Shown here one piece after another: positions 27,259 to 36,189 of a DNA stretch of 64,000 bases (positions within the stretch are counted from its first letter, which is position 1; each line of letters starts with the position of its first letter). The DNA comes from DAMCZI01 sp032095175 (GTDB taxonomy: Bacteria; Bacillota; Clostridia; Clostridiales; Caloramatoraceae). The stretch covers positions 1 to 64,000 of the forward strand of contig DAMCZI010000011.1 of the NCBI GenBank assembly GCA_032095175.1. Direction: 5' to 3'. The notes under the pieces were generated by a model. That model had not been told where the DNA came from and ran no database searches. It worked only from the letters and a program-made list of their open reading frames with translations. The position numbers were made by a program, and so were the translations under genes.

Positions 27259-29631
27259 TTAGCTTTTATATATTCTTACCTTCATTACTCTCATAGAGTT
27301 TAAAACAGCTATGAGGGCAACGCCTACATCAGCAAATACAGCCTCCCACATTGTAGCAATTCCAAAGGCTCCAAGGATTAGGAAAATTGCTTTTACCCCA
27401 AGTGAGAATATGATGTTTTGCCATACTATCTTTCTAGTTCTCTTTGCTATCTTTATTGCTTCAGCAAGCTTTGATGGTTCATCTGTCATTAAAACTACAT
27501 CAGCAGCTTCTATTGCCGCATCAGAGCCAAGACCTCCCATTGCAACACCTATGTCTGCTCTTGCAAGTACAGGTGCATCGTTTACTCCATCACCAACAAA
27601 TATTACCTTTCCCTTTTGAGATACCTTGTTTTCTATTTCTTCCAATCTTTCAACCTTTTGATGAGGCAAAAGCTCTGAATGTATCTCATCTATTCCAAGG
27701 CTTTTTCCTATTATCTCTGCTGCATGTCTGTTATCTCCTGTAAGCATAACTATCTTTTTAACTCCAGACATCTTAAGCTTCTCAATTGCTCCCTTAGAAT
27801 CCTCCTTAACCTCATCTGAGATAACTATATTTCCAGCATATACTCCATCTATTGCTAAATGCACCACTGTACCGAAAGTTGAAGCTTCACTTAAAGCTAT
27901 TCCATTTTCCCTCATAAGCTTTTGATTCCCTGCAAGTATTTGTTTATCTTCAACTTTAACTTTAACTCCAAGTCCTGAAATTTCACTGTAATCAGCTATA
28001 ATTTCTCCATTAACCTCTTTATTATATGCACTTCTAATTGAAAGTGCTATTGGATGGTTTGAGTAAAATTCTGCATGAGAAGCATATCTTAATAGTTCCT
28101 CAGAGTTAAAGCCTTCCTCTGGATTTATCTGTGTAACACTGAATACTCCCTTTGTAAGAGTACCTGTCTTGTCAAATACAACTGTATCAACCTGGTTTAA
28201 AGCTTCAAGGAAGTTACTTCCCTTAACAAGTATCCCTCTCCTTGAGGCTCCCCCTATTCCACCAAAAAAGCTGAGTGGTATGGAAATTACAAGAGCACAG
28301 GGGCATGATATAACCAGGAATATAAGTGCTCTAGATAACCACTGAGAAAATGTCGCTCCTGAAATCACAAGTGGCGGTATAACAGCCAATGCTAAAGCTG
28401 AAAATACCACAAAAGGAGTATAGTACCTTGCAAATTTAGTTATAAAGTTTTCTGTAGCAGCCTTTCTGCTGCTTGCATTTTGAACAAGCTCCAGTATCCT
28501 TGACACTGTAGACTCCCCAAACTCCTTTGTAACCTTTATTGTTAAAAGTCCCTGCTTATTTATAAAACCTGAAAGTATGTCACTTCCTTCATTTATGTCC
28601 CTTGGCACCGATTCACCAGTTAATGCAGAGGTATCTACCGAGGAGCTTCCCTCTATAACAATTCCATCAAGAGGTACCCTTTCTCCTGGTTTCACTACTA
28701 TTATATCCCCTGCTTTTATCTTTTCAGGAGAAACTCTGATTATGTCATCATCTGTTTTTAGATTAGCATAATCAGGTCTTATGTCCATGAGAGATGAAAT
28801 TGATCTTCTAGAGCGATTAACAGCCATGTCCTGAAAGAGTTCTCCAACCTGATAAAACATCATAACAGCAACAGCTTCACGATAATCACCTATTGCAAAT
28901 GCTCCTACAGTTGCTATAACCATAAGGAAGTTTTCATCAAATACTTGGCCGTGCAATATGTTTCTTACAGCCTTTAATAAGACTTCTCCTCCAATAATAA
29001 AATAGGATACTATGAACATTGACAGTTCAACCTTGGATGGAAGGCTGAATAAAATTGCCGCAAGATATATTGCTCCTCCAATGGCTATTCTAATAGCTTC
29101 CTTCTTAATACCATCATCTTTATCAGATTTTTCATCCTGGTTATCCTTATCAGTTTCTCCTTCAACAATTGTTTTTACATCTGGTTCTATTCTCTTTATA
29201 ATGCTTAACGCCTCCTGCATTACATTATCTACATCCCTTGGATTTTCTATTCCAATTGTTAATCTCTTTGAAACGAAATCCATATGTGCTTTCTCAACTC
29301 CAGATATTTCATTTATATTTCTTTCAATCTTAGCTGCACAATTTGCGCAGTCAAGTCCCATTAGTGTCATAACTTTTTTTGTTGATTTGGATACAGACTT
29401 TTCTTTTACTTCAACATCTGGTTCCAACCTTTTAACTATGTCTTTGGTCTGCTCTATAATATCATTTATTTTGTTTTTATCATCTGCTTCGATTGTTAAT
29501 GTTTTTGTCATGAAATTCATTACCGATGAGCTTACACACGGAAGCTGTGCTACCTGCCTTTCAATCTTAGAAGCACAGTTAGCACAATCAAGTCCCTCAA
29601 GTACAAGCTCCTTTACTACAACATTCCCCAT
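27259..29631 (-). CDS. P1B-type heavy-metal ATPase, Zn/Cd/Pb exporter type
   Basis: About 790 residues. Two N-terminal HMA domains each carry the GLDCANC metal-binding motif. The core has the SCPCALVIS membrane motif, TGES, DKTGTLTKG with the phosphorylated Asp, and GDGVNDAPVLA. CPC with two HMA domains fits the CadA/ZntA group that exports Zn2+, Cd2+ or Pb2+. A frame opens at 29688, but GGGGGG before the ATG at 29631 makes that the likely start. An ArsR/SmtB-type operator stands just upstream. Confidence 0.9.
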   Translation of the reverse strand: MGNVVVKELVLEGLDCANCASKIERQVAQLPCVSSSVMNFMTKTLTIEADDKNKINDIIEQTKDIVKRLEPDVEVKEKSVSKSTKKVMTLMGLDCANCAAKIERNINEISGVEKAHMDFVSKRLTIGIENPRDVDNVMQEALSIIKRIEPDVKTIVEGETDKDNQDEKSDKDDGIKKEAIRIAIGGAIYLAAILFSLPSKVELSMFIVSYFIIGGEVLLKAVRNILHGQVFDENFLMVIATVGAFAIGDYREAVAVMMFYQVGELFQDMAVNRSRRSISSLMDIRPDYANLKTDDDIIRVSPEKIKAGDIIVVKPGERVPLDGIVIEGSSSVDTSALTGESVPRDINEGSDILSGFINKQGLLTIKVTKEFGESTVSRILELVQNASSRKAATENFITKFARYYTPFVVFSALALAVIPPLVISGATFSQWLSRALIFLVISCPCALVISIPLSFFGGIGGASRRGILVKGSNFLEALNQVDTVVFDKTGTLTKGVFSVTQINPEEGFNSEELLRYASHAEFYSNHPIALSIRSAYNKEVNGEIIADYSEISGLGVKVKVEDKQILAGNQKLMRENGIALSEASTFGTVVHLAIDGVYAGNIVISDEVKEDSKGAIEKLKMSGVKKIVMLTGDNRHAAEIIGKSLGIDEIHSELLPHQKVERLEEIENKVSQKGKVIFVGDGVNDAPVLARADIGVAMGGLGSDAAIEAADVVLMTDEPSKLAEAIKIAKRTRKIVWQNIIFSLGVKAIFLILGAFGIATMWEAVFADVGVALIAVLNSMRVMKVRIYKS

Positions 29632-29676
29632 GATTTTACCCCCCCAATTTAAAGCTGTATAATTTTTATATATGCT

Positions 29677-29700
29677 ATATATGAACAACTATTCATATGT
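29677..29700. promoter_or_regulatory. ArsR/SmtB-type operator
   Basis: ATATATGAACAACTATTCAT is a near-perfect match to the ATATGAACAA-N-TATTCATAT dyad recognised by CadC/CzrA/SmtB metal sensors. It lies 46 bp upstream of the ATPase start, so derepression by Zn or Cd is expected. No ArsR-family gene is in the window. Confidence 0.75.
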
Positions 29701-29854
29701 TATATATACATTCTACATCCTTAACATTACAAAATCAATAGTGCATAAAAAAATTTTTCCAGCATCTTAACAGACCTCATCTTAACAGAAAAATATATTT
29801 ACAGTTTGTTAATATATGGAATAATAATATCTCCTCAAAATATATATATCTATG

Positions 29855-30017
29855 TAAGGCACATTAAAAAAATAAATAAGTCATCTTACTTGTCCTTTTA
29901 ATTCTTTTCGTCGTTACTCGATCACTTACATACAGATAGTATGCGCATGATTGAGTGCCTAGAAAATAATCAAAATTACTTCGCAATCTGACTCATTTAT
30001 TTTTTTAATGTGCCTAA
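29855..30017. repeat. MITE with 28-bp terminal inverted repeats
   Basis: The left end (taaggcacattaaaaaaa, continuing to 29882) and the inverted right end (29990-30017) differ at only two positions over 28 bp. The interior of about 107 bp is non-coding. No transposase with such ends is seen here. It occupies the gap between the metal ATPase and the DUF4190 gene. Confidence 0.8.
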
Positions 30018-30108
30018 CTACTTCTTAATTATTATGGCATATCTAAACTTTTATAAAGAACATTAATATTTCATCATTATTATAATCATAAAAATAAGGA
30101 GGGATATT

Positions 30109-30384
30109 ATGAAAAATGACGGACTTGCAGTAGCAGCGTTAATCCTTGGTTTAGTGGGTTTCGTTTTTAACTGGATTCCTGGCTTATCAATTATAGGAAT
30201 AATTTGTGGTATACTTGCTATTATCTTTGCTATTACTTCAAAATCAAAGATTAAGAATTCAAATGGTGAGCTGGGCGGCAGTGGAATGGCAACAGCTGGG
30301 CTAATTCTTGGAATTATAGTAGTGGCATTTTATATAATTGCCCTTATAGCCTGCGGTGCACTGATCTCATCAATGGCATTATAA
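30109..30384 (+). CDS. DUF4190-type small membrane protein
   Basis: 91 residues with three hydrophobic segments arranged as a glycine-rich hairpin (GLAVAALILGLVGFV, IGIICGILAIIFAI) and a third helix after a short polar loop. This is the layout of DUF4190 proteins, whose role is unknown. AAGGAGGG precedes the ATG. A strong bidirectional terminator separates it from the convergent CapA-like gene. Confidence 0.75.
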   Translation: MKNDGLAVAALILGLVGFVFNWIPGLSIIGIICGILAIIFAITSKSKIKNSNGELGGSGMATAGLILGIIVVAFYIIALIACGALISSMAL

Positions 30385-30402
30385 TATCGGATACGCAATA
30401 TC

Positions 30403-30447
30403 AAAATACCAGACGCCTAAATTTTGCATTCTGGCGTCTGGTATTTT
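30403..30447. terminator. Bidirectional terminator
   Basis: aaaataccagacgcc and its complement pair over 15 bp around a 15-nt loop. It serves both the DUF4190 gene (plus) and the CapA/beta-lactamase-like gene (minus), which converge here. Confidence 0.85.
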
Positions 30448-30459
30448 AATGTTTGAATA

Positions 30460-32823
30460 TTATTGCTTATCAATTTCTTCATATACTACATTTATAACCT
30501 CGGAGCCAATAGCTGTAAATCCATTTGGTGCTTTAATATCAACACATCCATTTGATATATAAACAACACCTGTCCTATCTAATTTATCATAAAACATCTC
30601 CGCAGTTAACCCATATGCTCTTCCTTGATGTCCATAAAGTCTTCTTCCCTTAACAAGATCATCTGTAATATGTAAATTGAGTCCCTGAAGCTTATGGAAA
30701 CCGCTCTCCCCTGACCAATATATTTTCTCCATTAAATCAACAGCATCCTTTGATAATACTCTTTTGTCTTCATACATTCCATCATTCATTAGAACCATCA
30801 TCAACTTGGCCAAATCCTTTGCGCTAATATATAAATTCCCATTTGCCAATCGATAGTTGTTACCTATTGGCAATTTATATGATTTACTCTTCTCTTTTAA
30901 AGCTTGTGTTCTGGTATAATTTAAGCCTCCTCCCATATACAGATTGGAAACCTTCTCAATATCAGAAATATCATCTATAAGGAAACCTGCATCCAGGTTC
31001 ATAGGTTCAAACAAAGCTTCCTTTGCGTAATCGTTAAACTTCTTGCCTGTTATAGACTCAACTATCGCGCCCATAATACCTGCTCCAAAATTTGAATAGT
31101 TAAATGTTCTGCCATCTGGTGGGTATTTACAGAAATTTCTCTTGGAATATGAATTACTTCCTGGTGTTAGCATATTTTTAAGAGTTGGATAACCTTTTCC
31201 CAAACACATAATGCTGGTATATGTACCAAAATCGCTTATACTTGATGTGTGTGTCATAATGGATTTAAGTGTTATTGGTTCCTTTGGATAATTGGGGTTT
31301 CTAACCTCAAACCCTAAATATTCCCCTATATCTTCATGCAATTTTACAAGTCCTTTATCGTATAAAGTCATAACCACCATATTTGAAATCGTTTTGGATA
31401 TTGATGCAATCCTATAGACAGTTTCATCATTAGCCGGAATCCTTTTTTCCTTATCAGCAAATCCTACATTTTTTGTCCACTCTATCCTACCATCCCTAAC
31501 AACTGCGACACTCATACCTACAGCTTTGTATTTTTTCGATATTTTCTCAAGCTTATCATTGATTACTGTGTAATCTGGCACCCTGTCATTTTTAGTCCCT
31601 TCTATATTTGAATTATTAATTACCTCTTGTGCCCTCTCAACATTAATCACACTTTTAATAACTGGAGCTGCAATTTTATTAAGCTCTTCAATATTAAATG
31701 CTTTCCCCGGTTTAGAAATTCCATGGATTTTAGCTAATTTAGTTGTGTATTTATCGATGGGATAAATTTTAAAACCTCTTCTTGAAGAATCATAGTGAGT
31801 AACCAGAGGAACCATTGATGGTTCTTTTATTGAAATATTCCCCGCCTTGTCCTTCTCAATAACTACATTAAGAAGTCCCCCAAGCAAACGCGGGGTTTTA
31901 TCTTGACATGAAACAAGATTTCCCAGAGAGTATGCAACAAATGTATCATTTCCGTCCTTGCCCTTTATAAGTTCAACAGGCTGCAGAACATGCGGGTGAT
32001 GCCCAATAACAAGATTAACTCCAATATCAGAAAGAAAATTGGCAAGGTCTATCTGTGCTGCTGATGGATTAGTCTGGTATTCATTCCCCCAATGCATGGA
32101 AACTACAACTGCATCAGCAACCTCCTTGGCTCTTTTAACATCATCTGCAATAATGCCTTTATTTATAATATTTACACTGTAGGGTTTGTCCTTGGGCACC
32201 GATATACCATTAGTACCATAGGTGTATGAAAGAAATGCAATTTTCATACCATTTTTATCAACAACGCTAATCTTCTGTCTATCTTCACTACGTCCATATA
32301 TCCCCGTAACTATTGTATCAGGGTAGTTCTTCCAAAACGTCAATGTATTAGTTATTCCTTTAATGCCTTTATCTAAAGCATGGTTATTAGCATGGTTTAT
32401 AACATCAAATCCAATCTCAACCAGATTCTTCCCTACTTCCTGGGGCGAATTAAAACACGGGTATCCCGAATACCCTAGCTTTGAACCACCAAGCACAGTT
32501 TCCTGATTTATCATTGCTATATCGGCCTTGGATATCATGTCTTTAATGTTTTCATATATGGGCTTAAAATCATATTCTCCGTCCTTTTTCTTTGCATCCT
32601 TTACAATATCCATATGCAGCAGATTATCACCTACAGCTGCAATTGAAACCCTTGCAGTCTCCCCTTCACTTTTCTCTCCTTCACTATCTGAAGTTTTGAA
32701 TGCCTGCTTGCTTTCAATATTATCTTTTCTAATAATACCATTAACATACCCGTTGAAGGATAGAAATAAAGCTGCCACTAACACAAGCATAACTATATGC
32801 TGTACTTTTCTATTTCTCGTCAT
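30460..32823 (-). CDS. CapA-like metallophosphatase fused to a class C beta-lactamase-like domain
   Basis: 787 residues. An N-terminal membrane anchor or signal (10-30) points outside the cell. Residues about 58-345 are a PgsA/CapA metallophosphatase domain (GDNLLH, NQET, NHANNH at 143-148, H244, GHHPH at 274-278). Residues about 415-785 are a serine beta-lactamase/DD-peptidase-like domain with SxxK (S474-K477), Y576-S-N578 and HQG (732-734). Each half is recognisable and catalytically complete. The fusion suggests a cell-wall or polyglutamate-type polymer hydrolase. The product and substrate are not determinable here. Confidence 0.85.
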   Translation of the reverse strand: MTRNRKVQHIVMLVLVAALFLSFNGYVNGIIRKDNIESKQAFKTSDSEGEKSEGETARVSIAAVGDNLLHMDIVKDAKKKDGEYDFKPIYENIKDMISKADIAMINQETVLGGSKLGYSGYPCFNSPQEVGKNLVEIGFDVINHANNHALDKGIKGITNTLTFWKNYPDTIVTGIYGRSEDRQKISVVDKNGMKIAFLSYTYGTNGISVPKDKPYSVNIINKGIIADDVKRAKEVADAVVVSMHWGNEYQTNPSAAQIDLANFLSDIGVNLVIGHHPHVLQPVELIKGKDGNDTFVAYSLGNLVSCQDKTPRLLGGLLNVVIEKDKAGNISIKEPSMVPLVTHYDSSRRGFKIYPIDKYTTKLAKIHGISKPGKAFNIEELNKIAAPVIKSVINVERAQEVINNSNIEGTKNDRVPDYTVINDKLEKISKKYKAVGMSVAVVRDGRIEWTKNVGFADKEKRIPANDETVYRIASISKTISNMVVMTLYDKGLVKLHEDIGEYLGFEVRNPNYPKEPITLKSIMTHTSSISDFGTYTSIMCLGKGYPTLKNMLTPGSNSYSKRNFCKYPPDGRTFNYSNFGAGIMGAIVESITGKKFNDYAKEALFEPMNLDAGFLIDDISDIEKVSNLYMGGGLNYTRTQALKEKSKSYKLPIGNNYRLANGNLYISAKDLAKLMMVLMNDGMYEDKRVLSKDAVDLMEKIYWSGESGFHKLQGLNLHITDDLVKGRRLYGHQGRAYGLTAEMFYDKLDRTGVVYISNGCVDIKAPNGFTAIGSEVINVVYEEIDKQ

Positions 32824-33033
32824 TACTCTCCCTCCTTACTCCTCTAATTTATCCTTATTCTACAAATAAATAACTTTACCTTCCATATCTTTTATTTTTT
32901 TCTTTACATGGATAAATATGATACCAAGGAAAAACATTGAGGATACAGAAAAACTAAATCCTTCTATGTGTTTAGCAACCGAAAATTGTATATAATTAAT
33001 GCAATGCCATATGGATTTACCCTTATCCCATGA

Positions 33034-33065
33034 AGTTGACATTTAAATGGCAACTTTGCTATGAT
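33034..33065 (+). promoter_or_regulatory. Promoter with overlapping operator, WYL regulator gene
   Basis: TTGACA (33036-33041), an 18-bp spacer and TATGAT (33060-33065) form a good promoter. A near-perfect 22-bp palindrome (33034-33055; half sites AGTTG-CAT and ATG-CAACT) covers the -35 box, so a repressor there would shut it. A related palindrome, GTTGACATACAGCTGTCAAC, lies at 34009. Confidence 0.75.
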
Positions 33066-33092
33066 ACCTATAAGAATGGAGGTGATGATACT

Positions 33093-34007
33093 ATGAAGAT
33101 TGATAGATTGCTTGGTATACTCACCGTACTTACACAAAAACAAAAAGTGAAAGCAAAAGACCTTGCCGAACGCTTTGAAGTGTCGCTCCGCACTATTTAT
33201 CGAGATATTGAAGACATTGGCAAAGCTGGTATTCCAATCATTACTTATCCTGGAGGAGATGGTGGCATTGGCATCGCTGATGGTTTCACTCTAGATAAAA
33301 ACGTTCTAACACGTGAGGAATTGCAAAGTATTGTATTGGGGCTAAAAGGCCTTGAAAGCGTCACGATTGATTCATCAATAAATTCATTACTAAAAAAACT
33401 ATCACCTAAGTCTGATCGGTTTATCACATTAAAAGATGATATCATTATCGATTTAGCATCATACTATAGGAACAGCCTGGCACCTAAAATTAAAATTATC
33501 AGAACAGCAATTGCAGATAGAACAGTTATTCAGTTTGAATATTTCTCAAAAACCGGAAAAACAACACGTAAATTGGAGCCTTATTTCATAACTTTTAAAT
33601 GGTCAGCATGGTATGTATTCGGGTATTGTCATCTGCGTCAAGATTTCAGGCTATTCAAACTGAATCGGCTTACACAGCTAGAGCTTTCCAATACTCATTA
33701 TATTCCTCGCATTATTACTGAAGAAAAGCTTGACTTGGAAGCCTTCTATCTTAATCCAGAGACAAAGCAGTATGCAGTACTTCTTTTAGATCGCAGCCTC
33801 GAGTATGTTATGGTTGATGAATATGGACCGGATTCCTATGAAATTATAGATGAGCATACCATCATTGCAAAATGGGATTATATCAATGAAAGTGAAATGG
33901 TAAAAACAATCCTACATCTTGGCGGCAAAGCAAAAGTAATTGCACCTCAAAGTCTTGTTGATGCTGTTAGGACTGAGGCTGAAAAAATATTGAAACAATA
34001 CAAATGA
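33093..34007 (+). CDS. WYL-domain transcriptional regulator (YafY/DeoR-like HTH)
   Basis: 304 residues from the ATG at 33093, which has GGAGGTGATG upstream; the longer frame from 33030 overlaps the promoter. An HTH_11-type N-terminus (LAERFEVSLRTIYRDIEDI) is followed by a WYL domain (about 135-215, with FKWSAWYVFGYC in the WYL position) and a C-terminal WCX extension. Such regulators sense small ligands. The two matching palindromes, in its own promoter and before the next gene, suggest autoregulation and control of 34065-35406. Confidence 0.85.
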   Translation: MKIDRLLGILTVLTQKQKVKAKDLAERFEVSLRTIYRDIEDIGKAGIPIITYPGGDGGIGIADGFTLDKNVLTREELQSIVLGLKGLESVTIDSSINSLLKKLSPKSDRFITLKDDIIIDLASYYRNSLAPKIKIIRTAIADRTVIQFEYFSKTGKTTRKLEPYFITFKWSAWYVFGYCHLRQDFRLFKLNRLTQLELSNTHYIPRIITEEKLDLEAFYLNPETKQYAVLLLDRSLEYVMVDEYGPDSYEIIDEHTIIAKWDYINESEMVKTILHLGGKAKVIAPQSLVDAVRTEAEKILKQYK

Positions 34008-34008
34008 A

Positions 34009-34028
34009 GTTGACATACAGCTGTCAAC
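34009..34028 (+). promoter_or_regulatory. Second WYL-operon palindrome
   Basis: GTTGACATACAGCTGTCAAC starts just after the regulator's stop codon and 36 bp before the next gene. The half sites match those in the 33034-33055 operator. Confidence 0.65.
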
Positions 34029-34064
34029 GATGACATGGTATTCTATCCTTGAGGAGTGATAAAA

Positions 34065-34772
34065 GTGTTGAAAACATATGATGATTTTATTGCGAGAGTT
34101 GAAGAGCTTGGCTTTTTCCCTTTTTACGGTAAATTTTTAGATGATTACCCTACCCTTCAATCAGAAACCATGGAGAGCCAATGGCATACTGGAGAAAAAG
34201 AAACTGACCCATGGAAATGGAAGGACAGAGCAGCTGAGGAAAAGAAACTCGCCTTTGGTTGTATACTCGGAGGTTACAAGGGATTCATCTCTAAAAGACT
34301 TTATCCTTTGTTCTATGCAGCATGCCATCCTGGCATTGAAATGAAGGAACGATACGAAAAGGGTGAACTTTCCGACACATCATGGCACCTTTATCAAATG
34401 TTTGAAATTGGCACAGTTTTAAGCACCGCAGACATACGTAAAATGCTTGGAGTTACAAGAAAATCAGGCGCCAGCAAGGTCGATAATGCCATAAAGCTGC
34501 TGCAAAAAGAGTTTATACTCACTGTTTGTGGAAATAAGAGAAAAGTAAGCTTTGAAGGAGCTGAATATGGCTGGCCCTCCAACACCTACTGCCTAGTTCA
34601 TGATTGGACATCTGAAGGATGGCTGGATGGTATCAATGATATTGATCCAGATGATGCCCGCAACAAAATTCTCAACATTGGATGTTCCATTGGTAGAAAT
34701 GTTGACAGATTAGCACTATCTAAAATACTGTTTAACAAATGGAAGGAGGCAAATCATGAAAATCGAAATTAG
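34065..34772 (+). CDS. AlkZ-related winged-helix-type protein
   Basis: 235 residues from the GTG at 34065; a GTG three codons earlier overlaps the GAGGAG ribosome site. It contains YDDFIARVEELGFFPF, a WHLYQMFEIGTVLSTADIRKM region that looks like a winged helix, and a W-rich tail. It resembles short proteins described as AlkZ-related, but I see no clear catalytic residues for a DNA glycosylase. It overlaps the flavin-reductase gene by 17 bp, so the two are co-translated. Confidence 0.5.
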   Translation: MLKTYDDFIARVEELGFFPFYGKFLDDYPTLQSETMESQWHTGEKETDPWKWKDRAAEEKKLAFGCILGGYKGFISKRLYPLFYAACHPGIEMKERYEKGELSDTSWHLYQMFEIGTVLSTADIRKMLGVTRKSGASKVDNAIKLLQKEFILTVCGNKRKVSFEGAEYGWPSNTYCLVHDWTSEGWLDGINDIDPDDARNKILNIGCSIGRNVDRLALSKILFNKWKEANHENRN

Positions 34773-35406
34773 CGAAGCAAAACCAATGTATCTTACAGAA
34801 TGCTGGCCAGGGCAATATGACATATTTTCTCATTTAGAATTTGTGAGTGGAGTCCCTTCAGTTTTATTTTTAATTACAACCCTGAAGGAAAACGGAAAGC
34901 CAAATGTCTGTCTGCATGCATGGAGTACTTTCTCAGGTGACAGTGGTGGATTTTATGCTATTATGTCAGGACTAATGCAAAGCACCCATACCTATAAAAA
35001 TATTTTACGAGATAAGCAATTTTGCATCAATTTCCTGACTTCGGATTATTACGACAACTGCATCAAAACCATAAGGGAAAATGGTGATGATACAGATGAA
35101 ATCTATGCTGGAGGTTTCACTGCTGAACCAGCTAAGCTCGTGAAGCCACCTCGCATCCATGAAGCCTTTCTGACTTATGAGTGCACACTAGAATCATGTT
35201 TTGACCTCTCTGGAAAGGGAATAAATGCAATGATAATTGGTAAAGTGAGACAAGCTGCCATCGCAGAAAATTATAACGGCATGGATGCTATTTTAGGGAA
35301 AAACAATTTTATGTTCAATATTCACTCCCCTAAGAATCCAATGACAGGAGAGGGAGAACGATCTGCAGTAGCAAAGCTTCAGCCTATCAAGATTATAAAT
35401 GAATAA
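34756..35406 (+). CDS. Flavin reductase-like FMN-binding protein
   Basis: 216 residues with the split-barrel flavin reductase layout: PSVLFLITTLKENGKPNV, then SGGFYAIMSGLMQSTHTYKNI and KQFCINFLT. Such proteins bind FMN and reduce flavins or act as small oxidoreductases. The ATG has a GGAGG site inside the preceding gene. It ends in a strong terminator. Together with the AlkZ-related gene and the WYL regulator it forms a compact three-gene unit. Confidence 0.8.
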   Translation: MKIEISEAKPMYLTECWPGQYDIFSHLEFVSGVPSVLFLITTLKENGKPNVCLHAWSTFSGDSGGFYAIMSGLMQSTHTYKNILRDKQFCINFLTSDYYDNCIKTIRENGDDTDEIYAGGFTAEPAKLVKPPRIHEAFLTYECTLESCFDLSGKGINAMIIGKVRQAAIAENYNGMDAILGKNNFMFNIHSPKNPMTGEGERSAVAKLQPIKIINE

Positions 35407-35417
35407 ATAGACCAAAA

Positions 35418-35442
35418 GCGGCAGTGCTCTGCCGCCTTTTTT
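35418..35442 (+). terminator. Terminator after the flavin reductase gene
   Basis: gcggcag/ctgccgc stem with a 4-nt loop followed by CTTTTTT, 11 bp after the stop codon. Confidence 0.85.
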
Positions 35443-35445
35443 ATC

Positions 35446-36189
35446 CTATTCCCATTTAAAGAAACAAAGCGAAATGCTAATACAAATAGCTGCCAGAACA
35501 GTCATCACAATAATTGAAAACAGCACATCTGCAGAAGGCAAACCCAGTGAAGTTGCTTTTAGCAACTTGATTCCCTGTGTCAACGGTAGAAAATTCACTG
35601 CTTTTTGCAATGCAGGAGGCATCACTTCATATGGCAGAGTTGCTCCTGAAAAAATCAGCATCGGGAAGTACAAAATGCTGGCAATCACACTGGCAGTCTT
35701 CATATCTGGTGAAACTCCACCTACCATCATTCCAATGCTGAACATGAATAGCATAACCAATAGGTATGCACCTAGAAAATGTATAATGGAACCAGCAAAA
35801 TGAAACTGAAAAAAGAGCGCTGCCACAGCATAAACAAGAATAAGAGAAGCCACAGAATAAAACATATAAATGGCAACCTGTACCGCTAATATCAGTGTCG
35901 GACTTATTGGAGTCACCTTAAACCGTTTTAAAATCTTCCTGTTTCGATAATCTGATATAACCAGAGGAAGTCCCATTACTCCACCAGCACATATAGCAAT
36001 TGTAGATACCGCCCCAAATGACTGCTCCAGAAAAGTATATTGTGCGCCGCTAAAGGCAGGCTTGCTGCCATATATGATACCAAGCAGAATGACCACCACC
36101 ACTGGCATGCAAAGTGCAAAGATAAACATATCCATTCCACGCAATGATAATTTTAGTTCTGTTTTTAGCATGGTACTAAATGCTTTCAT
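35446..36189 (-). CDS. ABC-2 type transporter permease
   Basis: 247 residues from the ATG at 36189, which follows GAGGGGGAG; a longer frame from 36279 would overlap the ATPase gene by 104 bp. Six hydrophobic segments with GGVMGLPLVISDYRNRKILKR and an LPYEVMP motif before the last helices fit the ABC-2 exporter family (drug or lipid export). It overlaps the ATPase gene by 14 bp. Confidence 0.87.
   Translation of the reverse strand: MKAFSTMLKTELKLSLRGMDMFIFALCMPVVVVILLGIIYGSKPAFSGAQYTFLEQSFGAVSTIAICAGGVMGLPLVISDYRNRKILKRFKVTPISPTLILAVQVAIYMFYSVASLILVYAVAALFFQFHFAGSIIHFLGAYLLVMLFMFSIGMMVGGVSPDMKTASVIASILYFPMLIFSGATLPYEVMPPALQKAVNFLPLTQGIKLLKATSLGLPSADVLFSIIVMTVLAAICISISLCFFKWE

Noticed and set aside
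29012..29662. 216-codon open frame on the plus strand
   Set aside because: It is antisense to the first part of the metal-transporting ATPase, with Ser/Phe-rich composition and no ribosome site.
33030..33092. Longer N-terminus for the WYL regulator
   Set aside because: The extra 21 codons would begin inside the promoter/operator, upstream of the -10 box; the ATG at 33093 has the GGAGG site.
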